A stretch of DNA of 64,000 nt from assembly GCF_000422465.1 (NCBI RefSeq), contig NZ_KE383843.1:794271-858270 (forward strand), read 5' to 3'. The position numbers were made by a program, and so were the translations under genes. Below the pieces are notes generated by a model, which worked only from the letters and a program-made list of their open reading frames with translations, ran no database searches and was not told the origin of the DNA. Positions within the stretch are counted from its first letter, which is position 1; each line of letters begins with the position of its first letter. The stretch is from Paenibacillus harenae DSM 16969 (GTDB taxonomy: Bacteria; Bacillota; Bacilli; Paenibacillales; Paenibacillaceae). Of this stretch, positions 33,900 through 42,936 are shown in pieces.

Positions 33900-35234
33900 T
33901 TAGTTCCCCTCCGCAATCGCTTCCTCATGCTTCTTCGCGAATTCTTCCGGCGTGACCGCTTTGCCGAACAACGCTTGAATCATGTTCAAATGCGTCTGGG
34001 CCGCATCCGGCTTTAGCTGCACGTCTGCAAACAGCGTCAGGTTGCTTGCATTGTTCAGCTCATTGAGCAGATCGATGTACAACTGCGGCAGTTCAACCTT
34101 CGCTGTGTCCACCTTCGTTGCCGGGATAACGCCCGCGTCGACAACCGATTTCTCGCCCCACTTTTGCACAAAATAGTTCACGAACGCTTTCGCTTCATCC
34201 TTCACCTTCGAGTTCTCGGCTACGAACAAGCCTACGCCCGGTCCACCTACCCAGCTGTTAATGTCGCCTTTGCCGCCCTCGACGGACGGGAATTTGAAGA
34301 AGCCTACTTTATCCTTGAATTCCTGCGGGATATCCGGGTTTGTCGTAAAGTTCGGAAGCTCCCATGTTCCCATCATGTACATCGCCGCTTGCTCGTTCAT
34401 GAATTCGGATTTGCCTTCGTCATTGGACAAACCGTTGAAACCTTTGTTAAACGCGTTCATGTCCACGAGCTTTTGAATTTCCGCCGCGCCTTGAATGAGG
34501 CTGGGATCCTCGAACGTTCCCGTACGGTTGATTGCGTTCTTCAACGTATCGGCGCCGCCCAGGCGGTCAGCCATATACATGTACCAGAGCGAGCCTGTCC
34601 AGCGGTCCTTGTTGCCGAGCGCGATCGGAGCTACTCCGTTTTCTGTCAGCGTTTGCACAACCTGCAGAAATTGATCGTACGTTTGCGGAACTTCCAGGTT
34701 ATATTTCTCGAAAATCGCTTTGTTATAGTAGATTGGCGAAATGTTCAGCTCGATTGGGAGCGCATACGTTTTTTTGTCAATCGCGTAAGCTTCCGTCGTT
34801 CCCGATACGAATTGACCGTTCAGGTCACCGCTCAGCAAATCATCAAGCGGCGCGAACAGATTTCCTTTGGCATAAGGCTCCAGGAAGCCGGCCGCCCACG
34901 TTACGCCTACATCCGGCAATTGGTTTGAAGCGGATATGACCTTCAGTTTATTTTTGTACTGCTCGTTTTCCAATATTTCCTGCTTAACCGTAACGTTCGG
35001 ATGTTCATTCTGGTACTCGGCAATAATATCGTTGACCAGCTTGTTCTGCTGCGCCGAGCTGCCGGCCGGCCATAAGTGCATGAAATTAATCGTAACCTTC
35101 GAGCCGGAGTCCGCCGCGTTTTCATTGCCTCCCGCCGCTTGACCGCCGTCGTTCGATTTACCGCCGCAACCCGCTAATACGACTGTAAGCGCTAGCATAA
35201 GAAGCAGCATTGATGTAACCGTTTTTTTTGTCAT
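33900..35234 (-). CDS. Sugar ABC importer solute-binding lipoprotein
   Basis: A 444-residue extracellular substrate-binding protein of family 1. A lipoprotein signal ends in VVLAGC (Cys23), followed by a Gly/Asn-rich linker and a two-lobed binding domain with many exposed aromatic residues typical of oligosaccharide binding. The ATG follows a GGGGGAT site. Upstream lies a two-tier hairpin (35253-35316) that separates it from the response regulator. Sugar specificity is unknown. Confidence 0.93.
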   Translation of the reverse strand: MTKKTVTSMLLLMLALTVVLAGCGGKSNDGGQAAGGNENAADSGSKVTINFMHLWPAGSSAQQNKLVNDIIAEYQNEHPNVTVKQEILENEQYKNKLKVISASNQLPDVGVTWAAGFLEPYAKGNLFAPLDDLLSGDLNGQFVSGTTEAYAIDKKTYALPIELNISPIYYNKAIFEKYNLEVPQTYDQFLQVVQTLTENGVAPIALGNKDRWTGSLWYMYMADRLGGADTLKNAINRTGTFEDPSLIQGAAEIQKLVDMNAFNKGFNGLSNDEGKSEFMNEQAAMYMMGTWELPNFTTNPDIPQEFKDKVGFFKFPSVEGGKGDINSWVGGPGVGLFVAENSKVKDEAKAFVNYFVQKWGEKSVVDAGVIPATKVDTAKVELPQLYIDLLNELNNASNLTLFADVQLKPDAAQTHLNMIQALFGKAVTPEEFAKKHEEAIAEGN

Positions 35235-35252
35235 GCCGTAATCCCCCTAAAT

Positions 35253-35316
35253 AAAAAAATTTCCGCGGCGACCAGAAACAATGTAACCGCTTTACATTGA
35301 TTCTAACACCGCGGAA
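35253..35316 (-). terminator. Two-tier hairpin with T-run before the binding-protein gene
   Basis: The outer stem TTCCGCGG (35309-35316 complement) pairs with CCGCGGAA (35261-35268) and is followed by ATTTTTTTAT. Inside it a second palindrome AATGTAA-N5-TTACATT (35280-35298) resembles a CcpA cre-like or other operator. It ends transcription from the two-component genes or attenuates the importer. Confidence 0.6.
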
Positions 35317-35360
35317 GTCTGACTATAAGCTACCGCTGATTAGGTATTATTCCACTTTTA

Positions 35361-36152
35361 TTAGATTATATCCGAGCCGTCTATCAGACTGCTGCGGTAT
35401 TTGCTTGGACTCGTATTTTCCATCGATTTAAATACTTTAATGAAATATTTATCCGTCTGATATCCGACCTGCTCCGCGATTTCCCCAATGGACAGCCGCG
35501 TCTGCGCAAGCAGCTGCTTCGCGCGCTGCATCCGCCGGCGCGTCAAATAATCGCTGAACGTCAACTGCGTCTGCTCCTTGAACAGCACGCTGAAGTAACT
35601 CGGATTGAGATGAAGCATATCCGCCAGCTGCCGCATGCCGATGGCCTCGCCGAGATGGGTATCGATATAGGCAATCGCCTCTCGGACCGGTGGGCTGTAA
35701 CGCGATTCTTCATCGCCCGTCTCCAGCAGCTTGGTGTCTACAAGCTTCTCCATCTTCTCGATCCGGTTCCGCTTCTCGTCCACCTGCAGCGCCTGTTCGA
35801 CCGTCCGGACAAGCTTCGCTTTGTCGATGGGCTTCAACAGGTAGTCCACAACGCCAAGCTGGAGCGCCTTCTGGGCATAATCGAATTCGGGATGGCCCGA
35901 GATGACGATGACAACCGGCTTATGCGGCTTGCTCTGCAGCGCTTCAATCATAGCAAGGCCGCCCAGCTCGGGCATCCGGATATCGGTGATGAGCAGTTGG
36001 ACTAAGCGCCGATCCAGAATGGCCAGCACTTCGACCGCGCTGGAAGCCGTTTCGATCGTATATTGTCCGGCCGCCCACGCCTCAAGCGTTTTCTTGATTC
36101 CCTGCCGGGTTCTCGGTTCGTCGTCCACGATAAGTATCGTCTTGTTCTGCAT
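35361..36152 (-). CDS. AraC-type response regulator (YesN family)
   Basis: A 263-residue regulator. The receiver domain (1-120) has acidic D10 and D11, the phosphorylated Asp57 (TDIRMPE) and the LLKPID lysine. The C-terminal AraC helix-turn-helix pair spans about 160-258 (IGMRQLADMLHLNPSYFSVL, then SIGEIAEQVGYQTDKYFIK). It is coupled to the kinase gene (TAATG, one-base overlap) and precedes the sugar importer it probably activates. Confidence 0.95.
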   Translation of the reverse strand: MQNKTILIVDDEPRTRQGIKKTLEAWAAGQYTIETASSAVEVLAILDRRLVQLLITDIRMPELGGLAMIEALQSKPHKPVVIVISGHPEFDYAQKALQLGVVDYLLKPIDKAKLVRTVEQALQVDEKRNRIEKMEKLVDTKLLETGDEESRYSPPVREAIAYIDTHLGEAIGMRQLADMLHLNPSYFSVLFKEQTQLTFSDYLTRRRMQRAKQLLAQTRLSIGEIAEQVGYQTDKYFIKVFKSMENTSPSKYRSSLIDGSDII

Positions 36153-37903
36153 TATACGGCTCCTTCAGATTCGCTCGGTATTTCAAAGCTGACCGTAGTC
36201 CCCGATCCGGATCTGCTGTCGATACGCAGCCCCGAGGCCTTGTCCGCTTCCGCGTCAAAATATAGCTTCAACCTGCGCTGGACGTTCACGATCCCGATTC
36301 CCGTCCCTTTGGACGAAATCGTCGGACCGCCCTCCATCGCGCGTCGCAGCTCTTGCAGCGTCTCCTCATCCATGCCCGGTCCGTCATCCTTAATCGCGAT
36401 GCGAATATACCCCGGCTGCTCGGACGGCTGGATGCTCACGGATACGGCGCCTTCGCCAATCTTGTTCTCCACCCCGTGAAGAATCGCATTCTCCACCAAC
36501 GGTTGTACAAGAAGCTTCGGAAGCTTCACGACGTTATGCTCTTGCGTCGTTACAATGTTCCAGGTCAGCCTGTCGCCCAGACGCATCTTCATAATTTGCA
36601 GGTATCGTTCGACATGCTCCAGCTCCTCGCCGACGGTAACCCACTCGTCCCGGTTCGGATTGCTGATAATATACCGGAATAACCCCGACATCGCGACGAC
36701 GAGCCCGGCCAGCTCGTCCTCTCCCTTCTCGTCAAGAGACCAGTAGAACGCCTCAAGGGTGTTAAATAGGAAATGGGGATTTATTTGCGCCTGCAGCGCT
36801 TTCAGCTCCGTTCTGCTCTGAAGCATTTCCTTCTCGTATACGACCTTGATCAATTCGTTCATATGATCGACCATTTGGTTATACGTATTGTTCAGCTCGT
36901 TGATTTCCATTGTGGAAGAAACCATCGGATTCGGTCTCAGGACGCCTAGACGGGCGCCGCGCATCGCCTTGATCAGTTTGAAGATCGGCCTCGTGATCAT
37001 CGTCGATAAGGTGAAGGACATGATGAGGAAGAGGAGCGCCCCGATCAGTCCCGAAGCAAGAATCGCGGTACGCAGCACGGAGATGCCATCCGTTATTTCG
37101 CTTACCGGCGTAAAAATGCTCAATGTCCAGCCGGATGACTCCGAATGCTGTTTGACGACCAGGTACTCTTCGCCGCTTGAATCGACGGCCCTGCCTTCCT
37201 GGCCGAGCAGCTCGGACGCGGCAGCCGCATCGCCGAAGTCGGACACAATCGGATGGCCTGCCCGGTCCGTCAGCAAAATGTTTCCCGACTGGTTCGCTCC
37301 CGGCTCATTGAAATCGAAATAAGACCGCTGTATCCGGGCGACGATATATCCGCCGTGCGAATACCAGCGCTCCATGAGAGAAACGCGGCGGATGGCCAGC
37401 ACCGAGCCGCGGTCGTTCGGATCCGGGCCGATCCATACGAGCCCTCCCTTCGCCATGTCAGCGCTGTCAATCCAATTCCGGGCCACTCTGTTCTCCAGCC
37501 GGTTCTCATCCAGCGGGAATAATCTGCGGTTGTCCGTCGTATAGAGCTCCAGCGACTGTATGCCGGTTACGTAGGCCTGATAGCTTTCGGCGACCTGCTG
37601 AAGAGATTGCCGCTGGTCGAAATTCGCCTTCTTGCCGTCAAGCTCCGCGACCAGCAGCTTCTGCAAATAGCTGTTTGTCGCAACCTGCGCGGTCAGCATG
37701 TCCATCTGCTGCAGCAGCGCATCCAGCCGGCCGTTCGCCTGCACCGCGGTCTGCTGAATTCGCGTCTCCGCGCTATTTTCAAGCAGCTTCGCCACTTTGT
37801 CATAGGTCACGATTCCCGCTACGAATAGAATAATCGTCATAACAAGGAAAAATCCGATAAATATTTGATTGCGAAGCGTGTTGAATTGATGTAGTCTCCC
37901 CAT
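36152..37903 (-). CDS. Sensor histidine kinase (YesM family)
   Basis: A 583-residue membrane kinase. An N-terminal helix (about 12-35) and a second near 280-305 bracket a 240-residue extracellular sensor domain. A HAMP-like region follows, then the His-kinase phosphoacceptor QINPHFLFNTLE and an ATPase domain with PLVENAILHG (N box), DDGPGM and GTGIGIVNVQRRL. It presumably senses an extracellular sugar and phosphorylates the adjacent YesN-type regulator. The ATG at 37903 was preferred over an upstream GTG because of the AAGGGTGAG site. Confidence 0.94.
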   Translation of the reverse strand: MGRLHQFNTLRNQIFIGFFLVMTIILFVAGIVTYDKVAKLLENSAETRIQQTAVQANGRLDALLQQMDMLTAQVATNSYLQKLLVAELDGKKANFDQRQSLQQVAESYQAYVTGIQSLELYTTDNRRLFPLDENRLENRVARNWIDSADMAKGGLVWIGPDPNDRGSVLAIRRVSLMERWYSHGGYIVARIQRSYFDFNEPGANQSGNILLTDRAGHPIVSDFGDAAAASELLGQEGRAVDSSGEEYLVVKQHSESSGWTLSIFTPVSEITDGISVLRTAILASGLIGALLFLIMSFTLSTMITRPIFKLIKAMRGARLGVLRPNPMVSSTMEINELNNTYNQMVDHMNELIKVVYEKEMLQSRTELKALQAQINPHFLFNTLEAFYWSLDEKGEDELAGLVVAMSGLFRYIISNPNRDEWVTVGEELEHVERYLQIMKMRLGDRLTWNIVTTQEHNVVKLPKLLVQPLVENAILHGVENKIGEGAVSVSIQPSEQPGYIRIAIKDDGPGMDEETLQELRRAMEGGPTISSKGTGIGIVNVQRRLKLYFDAEADKASGLRIDSRSGSGTTVSFEIPSESEGAV

Positions 37904-37983
37904 TGTATGTCTCACCCTTCGGTCGCTCTTGCCTGTATGCTATACTAAACGTACTTATTTTAGCACATGAGGAGGAATTAGCT

Positions 37984-38325
37984 ATGCCCCATTTATTGTT
38001 TCGAGGCATTCCAGCTGAACGGTTGAAGGGCGCGAGCGCGTCTCTGGCGGAGGAGCTGGCCGCTGTCTGCGGCTGCGGAACCGACAATTTCACGATGTCA
38101 TGCCTGCATTCGGACAACGTGTTCGGCTTCGGGGAGGGAGAGACTTCCTTCGTCTTCATCGAGGTCGGCTGGTTCGAGCGGGGACGGCTGGTGCGTAACC
38201 GTTTCGCCGAAGCCGTGACACGGTCCCTGCGAGAGCTGGGTATTGGCGAAATCGAAATCGTCTTCAGCGCCTACCGCGAAGACAGCTATTACATAAATGG
38301 CGAGCCAGTCGGATCAGGATCTTAG
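37984..38325 (+). CDS. DUF1904 family protein
   Basis: A 113-residue small protein of the DUF1904 family, tautomerase-like in length and layout (VFIEVGWFERGR, then EIVFSAYREDSYYINGE). Function is unknown. An excellent GAGGAGGA site fixes the ATG at 37984. Its stop codon overlaps the stop codon of the convergent transporter gene (TTAG), so the two transcripts must overlap at their 3' ends. Confidence 0.85.
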   Translation: MPHLLFRGIPAERLKGASASLAEELAAVCGCGTDNFTMSCLHSDNVFGFGEGETSFVFIEVGWFERGRLVRNRFAEAVTRSLRELGIGEIEIVFSAYREDSYYINGEPVGSGS

Positions 38326-39620
38326 GAGGCTTCTCCGGTACGGGATTGACCGGATTGACGGATTGGGTAGAAATAGAAAAAGATTAGCGCGAGGATAAGC
38401 GCCAGAAACGGAATAACGCTCAGCATGGAGCGGATCCCCCAAACGGCCGTCTCGTTCTGGAGCGCATCCTTCACATAGCCGCTCGCTTCCAGAATAACGC
38501 CAAGCACCACGGCTTGCAGAGATACGCCCCACCTGACGATAAAACCGTTCATCCCGAAATACATGCCTTCCCTTCGCACGCCCGTCCTGCGCTCATCCTC
38601 ATCAATGATTTCAGAGAGCAGCACGTCGAGCAGAACAAGCAGGCCTGCCAGGCCGATTCCAATTCCTGCCGCTGCCAAGGCCGCTATGGCGACCTTGGTC
38701 ACCGCTAAGAAGGGCAGCATTGCCAGCGCATAGAGGCTTACCGCAACCATAACCGTATGCCTTGGCCCCCATTTTTGAACAAGCCTCCCCCATACATACA
38801 CGCAAGGAATTGCGGCGATGAAGATCGCGCCCAGCAGAATCGAGTTGCTGTCCTCCGGGGCCCGAAGCACGTATTTTGTGAAAAAAGGAATAGCAGCGGG
38901 CAGCACGGCGAATGTAAATTGCACAAAAAAGCTCCCCAGCACGAATAATACGAACGCTTTATTTGAAAAAGTAAATTTTAACGATTGCAGAAAGCTTATA
39001 TCCTCGCGTTGAACGACTATTTTCTCTTTGCTGGACATGACCATTAGGATAAAGAAAAGAAGCGCGATCCCGGCGAATATCGCGCCCATCGGCCCCCAGC
39101 CCAAATTGCCGTACACGAGCGGCGGCAGCGCCACGCCGATAATCATGCCGACGATGCCGAACATTTGGCGCCAGGACGATACGGAAGCCCTCTCCTGGAT
39201 CGTCGTGAACATTTCCGGGAACAACGCCGAGTAATTCAGCACAACCATGACAAACAGCACGTCATACAGGAGCACAATCGTCAGGAAATACCAGAACAAA
39301 GCTGCGCCGGTCCCGACGGGAAACCAAATCGCCGTAAACAAGGCCGCGAGCGGCACCATGCCGAAGAGCATATACGGGATCCGCCTGCCCCAGCGCGATT
39401 TCGTCCGGTCGGACAAATGCCCGAAGAACGGATTAAGCACGGCATTCACGATGCCGTGAATGACCATAGCGGCGCTGATTAAGCCCGGCCTGACGCCGAG
39501 CACGTCCACATAATAAAACACGATATAGGAAGCAAAGGCCTGGGCGATTAAATTGACGGATAAATTTCCCGAGCTGTACGCTAATTTCGATTTAAAGCTG
39601 GCAGTGGACAAGGACAACAC
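38322..39620 (-). CDS. GPH-type MFS sugar:cation symporter
   Basis: A 432-residue, 12-helix transporter of the glycoside-pentoside-hexuronide group. FFGHLSDRTKSRWGRRIPYML is the group signature loop between helices 2 and 3. Likely substrate is a glycoside or oligosaccharide coupled to sodium or protons. The start is uncertain: GTG at 39620 after AGGGGAG, or TTG at the next codon. It may be a partner of the sugar genes upstream but is separated from them by the DUF1904 gene. Confidence 0.88.
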   Translation of the reverse strand: MLSLSTASFKSKLAYSSGNLSVNLIAQAFASYIVFYYVDVLGVRPGLISAAMVIHGIVNAVLNPFFGHLSDRTKSRWGRRIPYMLFGMVPLAALFTAIWFPVGTGAALFWYFLTIVLLYDVLFVMVVLNYSALFPEMFTTIQERASVSSWRQMFGIVGMIIGVALPPLVYGNLGWGPMGAIFAGIALLFFILMVMSSKEKIVVQREDISFLQSLKFTFSNKAFVLFVLGSFFVQFTFAVLPAAIPFFTKYVLRAPEDSNSILLGAIFIAAIPCVYVWGRLVQKWGPRHTVMVAVSLYALAMLPFLAVTKVAIAALAAAGIGIGLAGLLVLLDVLLSEIIDEDERRTGVRREGMYFGMNGFIVRWGVSLQAVVLGVILEASGYVKDALQNETAVWGIRSMLSVIPFLALILALIFFYFYPIRQSGQSRTGEAS

Positions 39621-39820
39621 GCTCCCCTGGGCTCGATGAAGATTAACAGCTTAAACGCTTGCAACATGTTCATCTTACCGCACAATTCCTTTTTATTCCA
39701 TCAAAATGTATGAGGGAGAGCAGCCGAACGGGATTTGAGATTATTGGCGGGGTAAAAATGTATTTATTCGTAATTTAAGCACCATAGCCATCGATAAAGA
39801 GTAGAACCGGTTACCCGTTA

Positions 39821-40183
39821 CTAAAGGAATAGAACAGCCAAAATGGCTAATAAAGCCGGAAGCCCTTGCGTAAACAAAATCGATCTTTTCGCCGACAAGC
39901 CTCCGTAGACAGCTGCCACGATTACACAGCCGAGAAAAAACAATTGAATCTGATATCCGAACGAAACGTTAGGATGAATCAGTCCCCAGATTAGACCTGC
40001 CGCCAGAAAACCGTTATAAAGTCCTTGGTTGGCAGCCAGCGATTTTGTGTTTTCCGCAAATGTCTCGGTCGTGCCGAAAGTTTTCCTCGCCCTTGGCGTA
40101 TTCCACATAAACATCTCCAGCACCAAAATGTAGACGTGCTCAACCGCGACCAAGGCAGTCAATAAAACGCCAATCCATGTCAT
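39821..40183 (-). CDS. DUF1304 family membrane protein
   Basis: A 120-residue protein with four predicted membrane helices (for example GVLLTALVAVEHVYILVLEM at the start). The KTFGTTETFAENTKSLAANQGLYNGFLAAG core is characteristic of DUF1304. Function is unknown. A GGAGGA site precedes the ATG. It lies 35 bases downstream of the ABC ATPase gene on the same strand and could be read with that operon. Confidence 0.85.
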   Translation of the reverse strand: MTWIGVLLTALVAVEHVYILVLEMFMWNTPRARKTFGTTETFAENTKSLAANQGLYNGFLAAGLIWGLIHPNVSFGYQIQLFFLGCVIVAAVYGGLSAKRSILFTQGLPALLAILAVLFL

Positions 40184-40218
40184 ATACGTTCCTCCATTTT
40201 TCTCTAATCATTCCATCT

Positions 40219-41043
40219 TTACTGCTTGATAGCGCTCTCTCTGCCCAACCCGCGATCCCGAGGATGCTCCGGAAGAACTGAAGCGAACAACTCGCGCACT
40301 GCGGGATGCGCGGAGTCTGCAAGCCCGGATTTATCGCGGCAATGCTCCACAATCTGTCCTTTGTCCATTACGGCCAGCGAATCCGAAATAACATGGGCGG
40401 CCTTTATATCATGCGTAATAAAAAGATACGAAAGGCCAAACGTCGCTTTCAATTCACTAAGCAGACTCAGGATCCGGGTTTGATTCACCATATCCAGACT
40501 GCTGACGGCTTCGTCCAATACGATCAGCTTCGGTTTCAAGGCGATCGCTCGCGCGATGTTTATACGCTGGAGCTGACCGCCGCTGAAAGCATGGGGGTAC
40601 TTCCGCATATCGTCTGCCTTTAACCCGACTGCCTCAAGTAGCTCTCCAACCCGTCGCTTCCCTTCATCTCGGGTGAGCTTCTCGTAATTATTCAGCGGCT
40701 CCGCAATGATTTGTTCAGCCGACATTCGCGGATTGACAGAGGAATAACAATCTTGAAATACGACCTGCAAATCCCTGCGAAGCTGTCTGGCTGCTCGCGT
40801 ATCTGCATAGTAGAGGTCATGGCCCTGAAAGATAATCCGCCCCTGTCGCGGCTGCTCCAAGCCAAGAATGACCTTGCCCAGCGTACTCTTGCCCGCTCCG
40901 CTCGATCCGAGCAATCCCAGGCATTGACCGCGTTCAATCTCAAACGACACATGTGAAAGCACGGTCGTAAGGCTACCTGACCGCCACAGCCGATTGGATG
41001 AGCGATACGTATGAGAGATATTTTCAACTTGTAAGAGACTCAT
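40219..41043 (-). CDS. Nickel/opine/peptide ABC importer ATPase (second, NikE/CntF type)
   Basis: A 274-residue ATPase with Walker A GLLGSSGAGKST, signature SGGQLQRINIARAI and Walker B LIVLDEAVSSLD, plus the Opp-type C-terminal part. It powers import together with the ATPase at 41249. Its start overlaps the embedded 70-residue gene by four bases. The last transporter gene of a six-gene Fur-controlled unit. No MFS exporter follows, unlike the staphylopine locus. Confidence 0.92.
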   Translation of the reverse strand: MSLLQVENISHTYRSSNRLWRSGSLTTVLSHVSFEIERGQCLGLLGSSGAGKSTLGKVILGLEQPRQGRIIFQGHDLYYADTRAARQLRRDLQVVFQDCYSSVNPRMSAEQIIAEPLNNYEKLTRDEGKRRVGELLEAVGLKADDMRKYPHAFSGGQLQRINIARAIALKPKLIVLDEAVSSLDMVNQTRILSLLSELKATFGLSYLFITHDIKAAHVISDSLAVMDKGQIVEHCRDKSGLADSAHPAVRELFASVLPEHPRDRGLGRESAIKQ

Positions 41044-41252
41044 CCAACCCTCTCCTGTCTTCTTGATGCCAGCGGAGCAAGCAGCAATGCCGTTAATCCG
41101 ATCCCGATACAGCTCGCGAATATAACACGATACAAATATACATCCGCAACGAAATTAAGAAACAGGGTACCGGCGGACGGACCGAAAACAGCGTTCAGAA
41201 GGGACGATCCCTCGCCTCCGTTTGTAACTGCTGCTGTATTCTGCCGGTTCAT
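41040..41252 (-). CDS. Small membrane protein embedded between two ABC ATPase genes
   Basis: A 70-residue protein with one or two membrane segments (AGTLFLNFVADVYLYRVIFA, then CIGIGLTALLLAPLAS) and a basic C-terminal tail. Four-base overlaps with the ATPase genes on both sides show that it is translated as part of the operon and not a relic. The C-terminal part looks like the final helix of an MFS transporter, so it could be a shortened exporter or a true accessory subunit. I do not recognise the family. Confidence 0.6.
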   Translation of the reverse strand: MNRQNTAAVTNGGEGSSLLNAVFGPSAGTLFLNFVADVYLYRVIFASCIGIGLTALLLAPLASRRQERVG

Positions 41253-42085
41253 GCGCGCGCATACTCCTTTAACGACTCAGGCTCTCTTGCCTTCAAGGTT
41301 GGCCGTGCCTGGAGAAGCTGCTTCGTGTACGCGTGCTGCGGATGATCGAACAGTTGATACACATCCGACCTTTCGACAATCTGCCCCCGCTGCATAACGA
41401 TCACATCGTCGGCCAGCTCCGCAATAACACTCAAATCATGAGAGATTAATAGAACCGCTGTGCCGTTGTTCTCGCGCAGCCGGTCAAGCTGCCTCAGTAC
41501 CTGCAGCTGATTCGCCGCATCCAGCGCTGTCGTTGGTTCGTCCGCGATGATAACCGCAGGTTTCAAGCACATGCAAATGGCAATCATCACACGCTGCAGC
41601 ATCCCCCCGCTGAGTTGAAACGGGTATCGCCGCATCAACTCAGCGGCGTTCGGCAACCGTACATCCTCCATCGCGGCGATAGCGAGCTCGGCAGCTTCAT
41701 TCCTGGTCATGCGGGCATGCGTTCGAATCGTCTCAACGAATTGGGAGCCAATCGTTGCGACAGGCGAGAATGCATTCATTGGATTTTGCATAATAAGCCC
41801 GATGTCCTTCCCGCGAACGGATTGCATGGTGCTTAGCTTCAGGCCGGTCAATTCGGTTCCCATTAGTCGTATACTTCCCTCAACGAGGATCCGCTTCCGA
41901 TCAAGGAGCCGAAGCAGCGCCAGACTCGTCACCGTCTTTCCGCTGCCGCTCTCGCCAACAAGACCAAGCACCTTGCCGGCATGCATTTCGAAATTTATAC
42001 CGCGGACGAGAGAAACGATGCCGTCCGGCGTATTCGCCTGCACCTTCAGTCCGTTTACTTCCAATACCGGCTCCGTCTGTACCAT
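41249..42085 (-). CDS. Nickel/opine/peptide ABC importer ATPase (first, NikD/CntD type)
   Basis: A 278-residue ATPase: Walker A GLVGESGSGKTVT, signature LSGGMLQRVMIAI, Walker B VIIADEPTTALD, and the Opp/Dpp-type C-terminal region (HPQHAYTKQLLQARP). The ATG follows GGGGAG and lies inside the 3' end of the upstream permease gene (31-base overlap). It pairs with the ATPase at 40219. Confidence 0.93.
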   Translation of the reverse strand: MVQTEPVLEVNGLKVQANTPDGIVSLVRGINFEMHAGKVLGLVGESGSGKTVTSLALLRLLDRKRILVEGSIRLMGTELTGLKLSTMQSVRGKDIGLIMQNPMNAFSPVATIGSQFVETIRTHARMTRNEAAELAIAAMEDVRLPNAAELMRRYPFQLSGGMLQRVMIAICMCLKPAVIIADEPTTALDAANQLQVLRQLDRLRENNGTAVLLISHDLSVIAELADDVIVMQRGQIVERSDVYQLFDHPQHAYTKQLLQARPTLKAREPESLKEYARA

Positions 42086-42936
42086 TTAAGCTCCCCGTCC
42101 TTCCCAAAACGCTTCTTGACGCCAAGTCGTTCCGATAATGCTTCACCAAGCAGATTAAACATGACAACGATAAGCAAAATGAGTAACCCCGGATACATCA
42201 TAAGTTCCGGATTACTGCGAATATATGCTTTCCCTTCATGTATCATAGAGCCCCACTCAGGCGATGGAGGCTGAATGCCAAGACCCAGAAAGGAAAGAGC
42301 GGCAATATCCATAATGGCCCAGCCTATCTCCAGCGTCCCCATAACCACAATCGGGGGAAGCACGTTCGGAATGATATGCCTCCGAATGATATTCCACTGC
42401 GAGGACCCGCTGATTCTTGCTGCGGCAATGAAGTTTCGCTCCTTCAAACTGATCACCATCCCCCGGAACATCCGGGCATAATAAACCCACTGCACAAGCA
42501 CCATCGCAAGCACGACCTGCGCAAGGCCCGGACCGAACACGCCGACCAGACCGAGCACGAGCACGAGCGACGGGAAAGCCATGACGCCTTCGCAAAACCG
42601 CATGAGAACATAATCCATCCACCCGCCAATGTACCCCGACAAGGTTCCGATAAGCAGTCCGATCCCAAGCGATGAAATGAAAATGAGCGAGGCAAAGCCC
42701 AGCGAAACGCGTGCTCCGTATAACAGACGAGACAACATGCAGCGTCCCAAATGGTCGGTTCCCAGCGGATACTCCCATGATGGCGGACTCAGCTTGTGTG
42801 CCAGGTTCACCTGTATGGGGTCATGCGGCGCGATCCAGGGCGCAAGAACCGTCAGCAGAAACAATGCCAACAAAACAACTGCGCAGGCTATTGCGATTTG
42901 GGGACTTCCGAAGTTGGCCCGTATTGCCCGAATCAT
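42055..42936 (-). CDS. Nickel/opine/peptide ABC importer permease (NikC/CntC type)
   Basis: A 293-residue permease of the DppC class with six helices, an N-terminal extracellular GTDHLGRCMLSRLLYG loop typical of the class, and the EAA-like loop NFIAAARISGSSQWNIIRRH. It overlaps the partner permease by four bases and the ATPase by 31 bases. Confidence 0.93.
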   Translation of the reverse strand: MIRAIRANFGSPQIAIACAVVLLALFLLTVLAPWIAPHDPIQVNLAHKLSPPSWEYPLGTDHLGRCMLSRLLYGARVSLGFASLIFISSLGIGLLIGTLSGYIGGWMDYVLMRFCEGVMAFPSLVLVLGLVGVFGPGLAQVVLAMVLVQWVYYARMFRGMVISLKERNFIAAARISGSSQWNIIRRHIIPNVLPPIVVMGTLEIGWAIMDIAALSFLGLGIQPPSPEWGSMIHEGKAYIRSNPELMMYPGLLILLIVVMFNLLGEALSERLGVKKRFGKDGELKWYRRSRYWK

